Shown here: piece by piece, positions 15,840 through 24,556 of the stretch
Layout: every line of letters begins with the position of its first letter
Position numbering within the stretch: position 1 is the first letter of the stretch
DNA from: Arcicella sp034519515
GTDB lineage: Bacteria > Bacteroidota > Bacteroidia > Cytophagales > Spirosomataceae
Length of the DNA: 64,000 bases
Direction of reading: 5' to 3'
NCBI GenBank assembly: GCA_034519515.1
Contig: JAXHOK010000068.1
Coordinates: 248,001 to 312,000, forward strand
Notes under the pieces: generated by a model
Told to the model about the DNA's origin: nothing
The model's input: the letters and a program-made list of their open reading frames with translations, nothing else
Databases searched by the model: none
Program-made: the position numbers and the translations under genes

Positions 15840-17958
15840 ATGAAGAATTATAAACACGTATCTTATCTCTGGGACGATGCCAAAGCCGCTCAAATCACCA
15901 ACGAAGTAGATTTATTTATTTATCGCTCCAATCTCTTGGGAGCAGATCTCCGATTAACAAACTATGGAGGTGGCAATACTTCCGTAAAAATCATTGACAA
16001 AGACCCACTCACGGGTAATGACGTGGAAGTGATGTGGATAAAAGGCTCGGGTGGCGACATCGGTACTTTAACTAAATCGGGCTGTGCGGCTTTGTATATG
16101 GAAAGGCTTTTGGCTCTGGAAAATGTCTATCAAGGCATTGAAAAAGAGGATATTATGGTCGAATTATTCAATCATTGTATTTTTGATTTAGCCTCAAAAG
16201 CCCCTTCGATTGATACGCCTTTGCACGGATTTCTTCCTTTCCAACACATCGACCACCTTCATCCAGATGCGGCCATTGCGATTGCAGCGGCAAAAGACGG
16301 AGCAAAAATTACCGAAGAATTATTCAACGGAGAAATCGGTTGGGTAGGCTGGCAACGTCCAGGGTTCGATTTGGGTTTGCAACTCAGAACTTGCCTAAAC
16401 GAAGCCGCCGCAAAAGGCATCAAACTGAAAGGAATCATGTTGGGTTCGCACGGACTTTTCACTTGGGGAGATACTGCTTTTGAAAGCTACGTGAATACAT
16501 TGGATGTTATCGAAAAATGTGCGGAATACCTTGAAAGTAATTATAAAAACGTTTTCGGAGGGCAAAAAATTGAATCTTTATCTTCGGAAGAAAGAAAGAA
16601 GAAAGCCGCTGAAATTGCTCCAACGTTGAGAGGATATTGTTCATCTGAACGCAATATGATTGGGCATTTTACGGATGATGAACGTGTCTTAGAGTTTATA
16701 AATTCTAATGATTTGGCGAAACTTGCTCCCCTTGGAACGTCTTGCCCCGACCATTTTTTGAGAACTAAAATTGCTCCATTGGTGATTGAGCAAGGAAGAC
16801 TTCGCTTTGAGCGAAGTCTTCCTTCGGAAGAAAGCAAGCAGTATTTAGAAGGCGTTTTTGCTGAATATAGAGACGGTTATAAGGCTTATTATGAGGCTTG
16901 TAAGAAACCGAATTCTCCCGCTATGCGTGACCCAAATCCTGTGGTGATTTTGTATCCAGGCGTGGGAATGTTCACCTTTGCGAAGGATAAAACAATGGCT
17001 CGTTTGGCTTCGGAATATTACACTAATGCCATCAACGTAATGAAGGGAGCGGAAGCCATTTCGGAATATACTGCCCTTCCACGTCAGGAGGCTTTTGACA
17101 TTGAATATTGGTTGTTGGAAGAAGCCAAATTACAGCGTATGCCCAAGCCAAAGTCTCTTTCGGGACGAGTAGCGATGGTTACAGGTTCGGCAGGTGGAAT
17201 CGGTAAAGCAATTGCCAAGAAATTTGCCGAAGAAGGTGCTTGCGTGATTTTGAATGATATTAATGAAGAACGTTTGGCTTTGGCAAAAGAAGAATTTGTT
17301 AAGAAATTTGGGAAAGATTCTGTCGCCACTACATTATTGAATGTAACTGACATTCAGAGTATTAACTCGGCAATGGATGCTGCATCCTTGGCTTTTGGCG
17401 GTGTGGATATTATTGTGAATAATGCAGGAATTAGTATCTCAAAAACCATCGAAAATCATAGTCTGGAAGATTGGGATAAATTGTATGATATTTTAGTGAA
17501 AGGGCAATTCTTTGTAACCCAAGCCGCAGTGGCAGTGATGAAAAAACAAGGAATTGGGGGAGACATTGTGAATATTGTCAGTAAAAATGCCGTTAGTTGC
17601 AGGGCCCAATAATGCGGGCTATGGTTCGGCAAAAGCTGCTCAAGGCACATTTCACACGCTTAAATGGCGGCTGAATTAGGCGGTGATAAAATTAGAGTAA
17701 ATACCGTAAACCCCGATGCCGTAATTGCTGACTCAAATATTTGGGCAGGTGGTTGGGCAGAAGGTCGTGCAAAAGCTTATGGCATTACAGTCGAGGAATT
17801 ACCTGCTTACTACGCCAAACGTACTTTATTGAACGAATCCATCCTGCCAGATGACATTGCCAATGCCTGTTTCGCCTTCGTGGGTGGGCTTTTGAGTAAA
17901 TCTACGGGAAATGTCTTGAACGTGGATGGTGGCGTGGCGATGGGCTTTTGTGCGGTAG
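15840..17958 (+). pseudogene. rhaD: Bifunctional rhamnulose-1-phosphate aldolase/short-chain dehydrogenase, frameshifted
   Basis: The N-terminal class II aldolase domain (to about residue 400) has NYGGGNTSVK, HGFLPFQHIDHLHPD with metal-binding His, and GSHGLFTWGD. The C-terminal SDR domain has TGSAGGIG near 448 and NNAG near 526. This fusion acts on L-rhamnulose-1-phosphate and oxidises lactaldehyde. Near 17591, 17645 and 17663 single extra bases shift the frame three times; together they restore it (MAAELGGDKIRVN resumes). A fourth slip near 17947-17952 carries the reading past an apparent natural TAG at 17956-17958 into the terminator. The gene may be decaying, or these may be sequencing errors; relatives read without them. 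Confidence 0.8.
16792..16824. repeat. Palindromic element inside rhaD
   Basis: Perfect 14-bp arms AAGGAAGACTTCGC and GCGAAGTCTTCCTT around loop TTTGA lie in frame in rhaD (about residues 318-329) and encode GRLRFERSLP. Near-identical palindromes are intergenic at 37474-37506 and 63199-63227, and a diverged one is at 46912-46940. Confidence 0.75.
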
Positions 17959-17962
17959 AAAC

Positions 17963-18002
17963 AAAAAAGGTTTTCCAAATACTATTTTGGAAAACCTTTT
18001 AC
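17963..18002 (+). terminator. Intrinsic terminator after rhaD
   Basis: Arms AAAAGGTTTTCCAAA(AT) and (AT)TTTGGAAAACCTTTT form a strong hairpin 5 bp after the TAG at 17956-17958. This supports that TAG as the true rhaD stop. Confidence 0.75.
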
Positions 18003-18135
18003 TTTACTTGTGATGGCACGAAGTTCTTCTCTCATTCTTATCACATCGGGAGAATTTATAGCTTTTTCATACTTCCCACTTAATGAGGGATCAAGGGTAA
18101 AATTTGAACGGTCTAATTGAAATAAAGATTTTAGT

Positions 18136-18600
18136 TTAGTTTCCGTGTTTTTTTGAAATTAAATATGCAAAATAATGTTTCTCAGGGTTAAAATACTCTT
18201 TTCCCAAGTCAAATGTCAATCCTTCAACAATGTACGAATCATCAAGATTATTGAAAATTTTTGAAATAGTAGCTCTGTAAAGTCTGGTACTTGATTGCGT
18301 ACTTCCTGTGAAAATAACAGAAGGTTTAGGATTTAGTTCAAGAAAAAACAATAAGGTTTGAATTACGGTGGATAAAATCACCTTCATGTCCTTATTATTA
18401 CTTTTATCGACTGTATCAATTTTGTTATCAGGTAAAAGATTCCCAAAAACTAATTGATAAGTATTTGGTAAAATGTCTGGCATTTCATCAAATAATGTAC
18501 AAAACACTACTTTTCTAATAACTTTATCCTCACTTATGCTGTCAAATTCGTACCAATATTCATCTGGTGCAAAATAAATTGGATATACTGGTTTTTCCAT
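18136..18600 (-). CDS. DUF6934 family protein
   Basis: The 154-aa protein fits DUF6934: FDSISEDKVIRKVVFCTL near the N-terminus, YQLVFGNLLPDNKIDT..SNNKDMKVILSTVIQT in the middle, and the strongly conserved PSVIFTGSTQSSTRLYRATI followed by LISKK at the end. The family is abundant in Bacteroidota, typically near accessory genes, and has no known function. It is transcribed away from rhaI (starts 22 bp apart), and no small partner gene is visible. Its location inside a sugar operon suggests insertion of an accessory gene. Confidence 0.75.
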   Translation of the reverse strand: MEKPVYPIYFAPDEYWYEFDSISEDKVIRKVVFCTLFDEMPDILPNTYQLVFGNLLPDNKIDTVDKSNNKDMKVILSTVIQTLLFFLELNPKPSVIFTGSTQSSTRLYRATISKIFNNLDDSYIVEGLTFDLGKEYFNPEKHYFAYLISKKHGN

Positions 18601-18622
18601 TTAACAAAAGCAACAATAAATA

Positions 18623-19897
18623 ATGCAACTCCAAAAACAACATATAGACTCCCTCAACTCAGATTTGGTGGCATCTCATACTAAAAAATTAGACTTTATA
18701 AAATCAGAAATCCCTAACGCTGAGGCAATTATCAAACAATTGGTGGATTTTCAAATCGCTATTCCCTCATGGGCATTAGGTACGGGCGGCACTCGTTTTG
18801 GGCGTTTCCCAGGCGGGGGTGAGCCTCGAAGTTTGGAGGAAAAAATTGAAGATGTGGGCTTGCTTCATGCACTCAATCAGTCGTCGGGAGCAATCTCTTT
18901 GCATATTCCTTGGGATATTCCAACGGATGCTAATGCCATCAAAACGCTGGCGGCTCAACATAATTTGAAGTTTGATGCCGTTAATTCTAATACTTTCCAA
19001 GACCAAGCCAATCAAGCATTAAGTTATAAATTTGGCTCTTTGCAAAACGTCAATAAAGCCGTTCGCAAACAAGCCATTGACCATAATATTGAGGTAATCA
19101 AGCACGGAATCGAATTAGGTTCAGAATCCTTAACCGTTTGGTTATCAGATGGTTCGTGTTTTCCTGGACAATTAAATTTCAGAAAAGCATTTCAAAATAC
19201 TTTGGAGGGTTTACAAGAAATTTATGCTGCTCTGCCTTCAAACTGGAAAATGTTTGTGGAATACAAATGTGCCGAACCAAACTTCTATTCAACCACCGTT
19301 GGCGACTGGGGGCAATCACTTTTATACGCCAATAAATTAGGCGAAAAAGCCTATACTTTGGTCGATTTAGGGCATCATTTGCCTAACGCTAATATTGAGC
19401 AAATTGTAGCCTTATTGTTAATGGAAGGAAAATTAGGTGGTTTTCATTTCAACGATTCAAAATATGGTGATGACGATTTGACGGCTGGGGCGATGAAACC
19501 CTATCAGTTATTCCTGATTTTCAATGAGTTAGTGGAAGGCATGAACGCCCGAGGCATGAACTACGCCAGAGATTTAGGCTGGATGATTGACGCTTCACAC
19601 AACGTAAAAGACCCTTTGGAAGATCTGTTGCAGTCGGTTGAAGCCATTATGATGTCTTATGCCCAAGCCCTTTCGGTGGATAGAAAAGCATTGGAAGTTG
19701 CTCAAAATGAGAACGATACCGTTCGTTGTCAGGAGATTTTGCAGAATGCTTTCCGTACTGATGTTAGGGCGTTAGTAGCAGAGGCTCGCCTACGTGCGGG
19801 CGGTGCGTTGAATCCTTTGCAAGTATTTAGAAATCTGAAAGTTAGAGAAAAGCTAATTGGAGAAAGAGGCTCAAAGACGGTGGCTACGGGTTTGTAA
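18623..19897 (+). CDS. rhaI: L-rhamnose isomerase (RhaI type)
   Basis: This 424-aa TIM-barrel isomerase is of the Pseudomonas stutzeri RhaI type rather than the E. coli RhaA type. Features include SWALGTGGTRFGRFPGGGEPR, AISLHIPWDIP, LTVWLSDGSCFPGQ, MFVEYKCAEPNFYST with metal-binding Glu, YTLVDLGHHLPNANIEQIVA and GGFHFNDSKYGDDDL. It would convert L-rhamnose to L-rhamnulose for the RhaB kinase. It appears intact and complete, unlike the upstream aldolase. Confidence 0.9.
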   Translation: MQLQKQHIDSLNSDLVASHTKKLDFIKSEIPNAEAIIKQLVDFQIAIPSWALGTGGTRFGRFPGGGEPRSLEEKIEDVGLLHALNQSSGAISLHIPWDIPTDANAIKTLAAQHNLKFDAVNSNTFQDQANQALSYKFGSLQNVNKAVRKQAIDHNIEVIKHGIELGSESLTVWLSDGSCFPGQLNFRKAFQNTLEGLQEIYAALPSNWKMFVEYKCAEPNFYSTTVGDWGQSLLYANKLGEKAYTLVDLGHHLPNANIEQIVALLLMEGKLGGFHFNDSKYGDDDLTAGAMKPYQLFLIFNELVEGMNARGMNYARDLGWMIDASHNVKDPLEDLLQSVEAIMMSYAQALSVDRKALEVAQNENDTVRCQEILQNAFRTDVRALVAEARLRAGGALNPLQVFRNLKVREKLIGERGSKTVATGL

Positions 19898-19943
19898 TGC
19901 TGTATTTTTTCTGTATTTTTGAGGTGAAATAAATAACAAAGTC

Positions 19944-20099
19944 ATGGAAGCAATCAAAAAAGAACTGACTGAAGAACAACGCCGCCAAAACAGAATGGCA
20001 TTGGGCGAAAGAATGTTGGCAAGCAAGCGACAAATGCAGAAGGAAATGAGGGCAGCCTACAAGAGTGCCCCTTTCATAAAAGCATTATTGAAAATTTAA
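19944..20099 (+). CDS. Small helical protein paired with DUF6169, copy 1
   Basis: A 51-aa basic, predicted helical protein (MEAIKKELTEEQRRQNRMAL, then GERMLASKRQMQKEM and KSAPFIKALLKI). It is clearly homologous to the small protein at 20829-21008: both share the pattern RM-x2-SK-x3-Q-x-E-x5-KS-x2-F-K. It ends 9 bp before the ATG of the first DUF6169 gene. The conserved pairing suggests a functional two-gene unit, possibly antitoxin-like. Function is unknown. Confidence 0.6.
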   Translation: MEAIKKELTEEQRRQNRMALGERMLASKRQMQKEMRAAYKSAPFIKALLKI

Positions 20100-20108
20100 A
20101 GCAAACGA

Positions 20109-20816
20109 ATGCAAGTCTTTCATAACCAGCTTCTTAAATACGGAATTACATACGAAGGAGGAGAATATAATTCATATTTTTTCAAAACAGATAGCGGAAT
20201 AATTTATGAAATCAAGTTCAAAGAATTCTTTTATCTTTTGATGAAAATGCCGTTTAGGAACTGAAAAACAATAAGTAGACGTTTTTTAAATGCCCTTTTT
20301 TGCACCACTCTACGTTGCGGAATGCCGCCCAGATTAAATCCTCATTTAGCGATGCTAAACTGCGGCGACCGTCGCACGGTTTTATCGCCTTGATTGGCAC
20401 AAAAAATAACATTTAAAAATTCATCCACTTATTATTTTCCCGTTCCTTATTCATATTCTACTTATGAATTTGCGATTGAAGTAGCGGATAATCCACTTCA
20501 AGGTCGTCCTCCGCTTGACGCTCGCATTCCAATTACAATCGCATCCATTTTTATAGATTTTTTTGAAAGATTTACAGAGCCTTTGGTAATTTATATTTGT
20601 GATTCTTCTGACTCAAAACAACTGGCTCGACAGCGAAAATTCAATACTTGGTTCGCAGAATTTAAACGCCCTGAGTTCTTTAAAGTTGAAGCCAATCTTT
20701 TGGATAAAAATGGAAATCCCATACCAAGTTCATTGATTTTGAAGCTCAGTAATCCGTTTTTTATGCAAATTATTGAAGAATTTAAAATGATTATTGAAGG
20801 GTATAGTAACAAGTAA
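20109..20816 (+). pseudogene. DUF6169 family gene, copy 1, broken by a frameshift and a MITE
   Basis: The 5' part (ATG 20109) encodes a region like copy 2: NSYFFKTDSGIIYEIKFKE. A one-base slip near 20228-20235 puts the next codons out of frame (the other frame reads LLSFDENAV), then a 190-bp element sits at 20257-20446. After it the reading SYSTYEFAIEVADN, IPITIASIFIDFFERF and VIYICDSSDSKQLARQRKFN matches copy 2 well. Removing the element and one TTA duplication joins the two parts in one frame (DENAVYSYSTYEF). The gene is therefore inactive as full-length protein, although the downstream half remains open. Confidence 0.8.
20257..20446. mobile_element. MITE-like element A, copy 1 (190 bp)
   Basis: Imperfect terminal inverted repeats start GGAACtGaaAAAcAATAAGT and GGAACgGgaAAAtAATAAGT and continue to about 38 bp. 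It is flanked by TTA at 20254-20256 and TTA at 20447-20449. The interior contains GCGAC-C-GTCGC and no gene. A copy in reverse orientation at 52401-52590 has the same length and differs at about two positions. Confidence 0.85.
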
Positions 20817-20828
20817 AATAATAAAGTC

Positions 20829-21008
20829 ATGATTACAATAACAATGGAAACCAGTAGCCCAAAGGCTATTGCTCTTGCTCGAAGAATGATGGAAAGTAAA
20901 AAACTACTTCAACAAGAAATTAAAGAAGATGCTAAATCGCCAGAGTTCTTAAAAATAATTAATCAGTTAATTTTACAAAATGAATCTCGAAGAAATACAG
21001 AAAAATAG
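20829..21008 (+). CDS. Small helical protein paired with DUF6169, copy 2
   Basis: A 59-aa protein (MITITMETSSPKAIALARRM, then MESKKLLQQEIKEDAKSPEF) homologous to the 51-aa protein at 19944-20099 in its helical core. Its end overlaps the start of the DUF6169 gene by 29 bp in another frame, implying translational coupling. It begins 12 bp after the end of the broken first module, so the two modules form a tandem duplication. Function unknown. Confidence 0.55.
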   Translation: MITITMETSSPKAIALARRMMESKKLLQQEIKEDAKSPEFLKIINQLILQNESRRNTEK

Positions 21009-21492
21009 TTACCCCTTCTATTTCATAGGCGGACAAAATAATAGCTATGTCTTTGTAACTGATTCAAAAATTTCCTACGAAATTAAGTTTAAATCAAGCG
21101 ATTATCTTTTTGATAATCGGCTTGATTTTCCCGTTTCGGCTTATGAATTTGTTATTGAAGTAGCAATCAATGATACGAATAAAAAACCTGCCACAGATTC
21201 TAAGATGCCCTTCGCAATTGCTTCTATTTTTATGGATTTTTTCCAAAAAAATAAAGAGCAAGTCTTCGTTTACATCTGCGACTCGTCCGATTCAAGACAA
21301 GAAGCACGTAGAAGAAAGTTTAACCAGTGGGTCGAATTATTCAAAGGTGATAAATTCATAAAAGTAGATACGAAAATTACGGAATCTGAAACCATCGCCT
21401 ATTACAATTCTATCCTTATTCGTACTGATAATCCACGAATTTCCGCCATTGTGAATGCCTTTATTGATATTGCTAATGATTACCAAAAATGA
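20980..21492 (+). CDS. DUF6169 family protein, copy 2 (intact)
   Basis: The 170-aa protein has an N-terminal beta region (YPFYFIGGQNNSYVFVTD, ISYEIKFKSSDYLF), a middle VSAYEFVIEVAIND, MPFAIASIFMDFFQK, and VFVYICDSSDSRQEARRRKF followed by NQWVELF. These blocks match DUF6169, a family of Bacteroidota with no known activity. The stop overlaps the rhaB start as ATGA (21489-21492), so it is translationally coupled to rhaB. It is the intact partner of the broken copy upstream. Confidence 0.75.
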   Translation: MNLEEIQKNSYPFYFIGGQNNSYVFVTDSKISYEIKFKSSDYLFDNRLDFPVSAYEFVIEVAINDTNKKPATDSKMPFAIASIFMDFFQKNKEQVFVYICDSSDSRQEARRRKFNQWVELFKGDKFIKVDTKITESETIAYYNSILIRTDNPRISAIVNAFIDIANDYQK

Positions 21493-22838
21493 AAATTCCC
21501 GTCTGTGCCATTTTTGATATTGGCAAAACCAACAAAAAACTCTTTCTTTTCAACGAAAACTACGAAATAGTTTTAGAGAAATCCACTCAATTTTCCGAGA
21601 TTCAAGATGAAGACGGATTCCCTTGTGAAGATGTCCAATTATTGAAAGATTGGGTCATAAACTCGTTTGGAGAGGTTTCTCAGCTTGAAGAATACGACAT
21701 CAAAGCTCTCAATTTCTCAACTTATGGAGCAAGTTTTGTGCATCTTGATTCAATAGGAAAAGTGATTGCTCCGCTTTATAATTATTTAAAACCTTATCCT
21801 GAAAATCTCAGAAAACAGTTTTACGATACTTACGGAGGTGAAGAACGCTTCGCCCAGCAAACGGCTTCCCCGGTATTAGGAAACCTCAATTCGGGAATGG
21901 TTTTATATCGTTTGAAATACGAAGAGCCTGCTCTGTTTACTCAGATTCAGTATTCTCTTCATTTACCTCAATATTTAAGTTTTTTATTTACCAATCAATA
22001 TTTTTCAGATATTACCAGCATCGGTTGCCATACGAATCTTTGGAATTTTGAAAAAAATGAGTACCATGAGTGGCTTAGTTTAGAAAAAATTACCGAGAAA
22101 TTGGCTCCGATAAATTCAACAATCAAATCGTCAACAATTCAACAATCGAACCGTCAACAATTCAACAATCGAATCGTTGAACCGTCAACAATTGGAACGG
22201 GTCTCCACGACAGTTCAGCCGCTTTGATTCCATATTTAGCTACTTTCAAAGAGCCTTTCGTTCTGATTTCAACGGGAACTTGGTGTATTAGTCTAAATCC
22301 GTTTAATCATATTTCACTCACTACTAATGAGTTAGCTCAGGATTGTTTGGCTTATATGCAATACACAGGCAACCCCGTAAAGGCATCACGCCTGTTTGCG
22401 GGCAACGAACACGAAGAGCAAACTAAGCGTTTGGCAACATATTTTCAAAAGCCGAATGATTATTTTAAAACCGTGAAGTATGACGTTCAAACAATAGAAA
22501 AACTAAATAGTGAATATATTTCTTTCGCAGAAAGAGATTTGAGCATTTTTGAAACCTACGAATCAGCCTATCATCAATTGATTTCAGATATTATTGTTCA
22601 ACAAAAAACCTCAACCGAACTGGTAACTTACAACGCCCCCGTAAAGCAACTTTTTGTGGATGGAGGTTTTGGAAAAAATGAAATTTACATGAGTCTTCTG
22701 GCAAAAGCCTTTCCCGAAATGGAAGTTTATGCGGCTTCGGTGGCTCAGGCAACGTCTTTGGGGGCAGCACTGGCAATTCATCAAGATTGGAATACTCAGG
22801 AATTGCCTTTAAATTTGATTGATTTAAGAAGGAATTAG
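21489..22838 (+). CDS. rhaB: Rhamnulokinase, FGGY family
   Basis: The 449-aa kinase phosphorylates L-rhamnulose. It has the N-terminal phosphate-binding loop CAIFDIGKTNKKLFLF, a central GTGLHDSSAALIPY, the adenosine-binding LISTGTWCISLN, and FVDGGFGKNEIYMSLLAKAF near the end, typical of FGGY carbohydrate kinases. A word-repeat segment encodes about residues 209-235 (Asn/Ser/Gln-rich), an extra loop between the two kinase domains. Specificity for rhamnulose is inferred from the neighbours rhaI and rhaD. Confidence 0.85.
   Translation: MKIPVCAIFDIGKTNKKLFLFNENYEIVLEKSTQFSEIQDEDGFPCEDVQLLKDWVINSFGEVSQLEEYDIKALNFSTYGASFVHLDSIGKVIAPLYNYLKPYPENLRKQFYDTYGGEERFAQQTASPVLGNLNSGMVLYRLKYEEPALFTQIQYSLHLPQYLSFLFTNQYFSDITSIGCHTNLWNFEKNEYHEWLSLEKITEKLAPINSTIKSSTIQQSNRQQFNNRIVEPSTIGTGLHDSSAALIPYLATFKEPFVLISTGTWCISLNPFNHISLTTNELAQDCLAYMQYTGNPVKASRLFAGNEHEEQTKRLATYFQKPNDYFKTVKYDVQTIEKLNSEYISFAERDLSIFETYESAYHQLISDIIVQQKTSTELVTYNAPVKQLFVDGGFGKNEIYMSLLAKAFPEMEVYAASVAQATSLGAALAIHQDWNTQELPLNLIDLRRN
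22112..22193. repeat. In-frame word repeat inside rhaB
   Basis: Repeated TCAACAATTCAACAATCGAA words, with an inverted ATCGTTGA inside, encode a stretch with STIKSS, STIQQSNRQQFNN and EPSTIG. The sequence style is that of the intergenic word repeats of this genome, not of the rest of rhaB. Confidence 0.7.
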
Positions 22839-22861
22839 AATCAAATACATTCTAATTCCTC

Positions 22862-22896
22862 ACAAGCGTTCACCCTTTACCGTGTACCGATTTAGA
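22862..22896. repeat. Short copy of the GTTCACC/TTTACCGTG word repeat
   Basis: GCGTTCACCCTTTACCGTG lies between rhaB and the flippase gene. It uses the same words as 3938-4140 and 34756-34796. Confidence 0.5.
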
Positions 22897-22898
22897 GC

Positions 22899-24416
22899 AT
22901 GAGTATTCTCAAAAAATTAGCCAGCGAAACTGCTTCTTATGGCATCAGTACCATCTTGGGGCGTTCGTTGAATTTTCTGTTGGTTATCATTCATTCGGCA
23001 GCCTTTATGCCCGACGAAATGGGTATCAATATCAAGTTATACAGTTACGTTGCCATTGCCAATATTCTCTACACCTACGGAATGGAAACTGCTTTCTTTC
23101 GTTTCGCCGCTGACGATAAAACCAAATATTATAACATCATTCAAAGTGCTATTCTGGTTAGCAGTGGTGTATTTTCCTTGATTCTCATTGTTTTTTCAAC
23201 GCCCATTATTACTTATTTGGGTTATCCCAATAAAGAGCAATTTCTCACTTGGCTGGCTCTCATTTTAGCCATTGATGCCATCACCGCCATCCCTTTTGCT
23301 CGTTTGAGATTAGAAAAACAAACCAAAAAATTCGTTTTTGCCAAGATTGTCAGCATCCTAATTAATGTTTTTTTGAACGTTTTTTTCTTATTAATTCTGA
23401 AAAAAATAGCCGATGGTGATTATTTTCAGTTTATGCAACCGCTTGCCCAAAAACTGTATTCACCCAAGATTGGAGTAGGGTATATTTTCTTAGCGAACCT
23501 CTTGGCAAACGCTACTTTTATTTATTTTCTCAGAAAAGAACTCTTCGATTTTCGTTTTCAAATTGATATTGAAGAACTCAAAAAACTCTTGCTTTATTCC
23601 TATCCCGTAATGCTAATGGTGCTGGCGAGTACCTTCAATTTGTTGTTTGACCGATTATTATTAGAAAGATTTTTGCCCGTTGGTTTTTATCCCAATCGAA
23701 CCTCCGAACAAGCCCTTGGAATTTATGGTACGGTTTATAAATTATCCATTTTCATGTCACTTGCCACACAGGCGTTTCGTTACGCCGCCGAACCGTTTTT
23801 TCTATCTAAAACTGATGATAAAAACTCCCCCGAAACTTTAGCAAACGTTACTAAATGGTTTCTGATAACTTGCATTTTTATTTGGCTAGGAGTAAGTTTA
23901 AATCTGGATATTATCAAAGTCATTACCTTAAATGACGAAATTTATTGGGAAGGTATCAGCGTAGTTCCAATTTTACTTTTGGCAAATTTGTTTTTAGGAA
24001 TTTACTACAATATGTCCGTTTGGTTTAAACTCAATAAAAAGACCTATTTTGGCACACTAATTACCCTTATTGGCTTGGTTATCACTATGTTATTAAACAT
24101 CATATTGATTCCAAAAATGGGTTACATGGGCTGTGCCATTGCCTTCATGTTTTCATGTTTTTCGATGACGGCTTTGTGTTACGTGCTTGGGCAACGATAT
24201 TACCCCGTTCCCTATAAAATCGGTTCGGCATCAGGATATATCATTTCGGCAGGATTATTGATTTACTGCGTAATGAAGATTCAATTCAGTAGTCTTTGGG
24301 TTTCAGTGCCATATCATTTGTTGTTATTAGTTTTATATACGGCAGGTGTTGTAATTGTTGAGCGAAAGACCATTATTCCACTGAAAATCAGAGATAAATA
24401 CGCATTTTTAAAGTGA
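22899..24416 (+). CDS. Lipid-linked oligosaccharide flippase (MOP superfamily)
   Basis: The 505-aa protein has some 12-14 hydrophobic segments spread along the whole length. It starts SILKKLASETASYGISTIL, as in Wzx/MVF-like polysaccharide exporters of Bacteroidota, and contains ETAFFRFA and the paired-charge loop LLFDRLLLERFLP. It probably flips an undecaprenyl-linked glycan (O-antigen or exopolysaccharide) across the inner membrane. No glycosyltransferases are adjacent, so the substrate is unknown. It may be co-transcribed with rhaB. Confidence 0.85.
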   Translation: MSILKKLASETASYGISTILGRSLNFLLVIIHSAAFMPDEMGINIKLYSYVAIANILYTYGMETAFFRFAADDKTKYYNIIQSAILVSSGVFSLILIVFSTPIITYLGYPNKEQFLTWLALILAIDAITAIPFARLRLEKQTKKFVFAKIVSILINVFLNVFFLLILKKIADGDYFQFMQPLAQKLYSPKIGVGYIFLANLLANATFIYFLRKELFDFRFQIDIEELKKLLLYSYPVMLMVLASTFNLLFDRLLLERFLPVGFYPNRTSEQALGIYGTVYKLSIFMSLATQAFRYAAEPFFLSKTDDKNSPETLANVTKWFLITCIFIWLGVSLNLDIIKVITLNDEIYWEGISVVPILLLANLFLGIYYNMSVWFKLNKKTYFGTLITLIGLVITMLLNIILIPKMGYMGCAIAFMFSCFSMTALCYVLGQRYYPVPYKIGSASGYIISAGLLIYCVMKIQFSSLWVSVPYHLLLLVLYTAGVVIVERKTIIPLKIRDKYAFLK

Positions 24417-24448
24417 AATGTCGATTTTTTTTGAGAAATTTGCGAGAG

Positions 24449-24552
24449 TTCAGTTATCAGTAAACAGTTATCAGTAAACAGGCAGATTGCCCAGGGCAAT
24501 TTTGACATCGTTTTTCAAACTGATAACTGATAATTGATAACTGAAAACTGAA
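24449..24552. repeat. Inverted word repeat (CAGTTATCAGT type)
   Basis: Left arm 24449-24480 (CAGTTATCAGTAAACAGTTA...) and right arm 24519-24550 (ACTGATAACTGATAATTGAT...) are complementary. A 38-bp spacer separates them. The repeat sits between the flippase and the coiled-coil gene. Confidence 0.65.
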
Positions 24553-24556
24553 AAAG

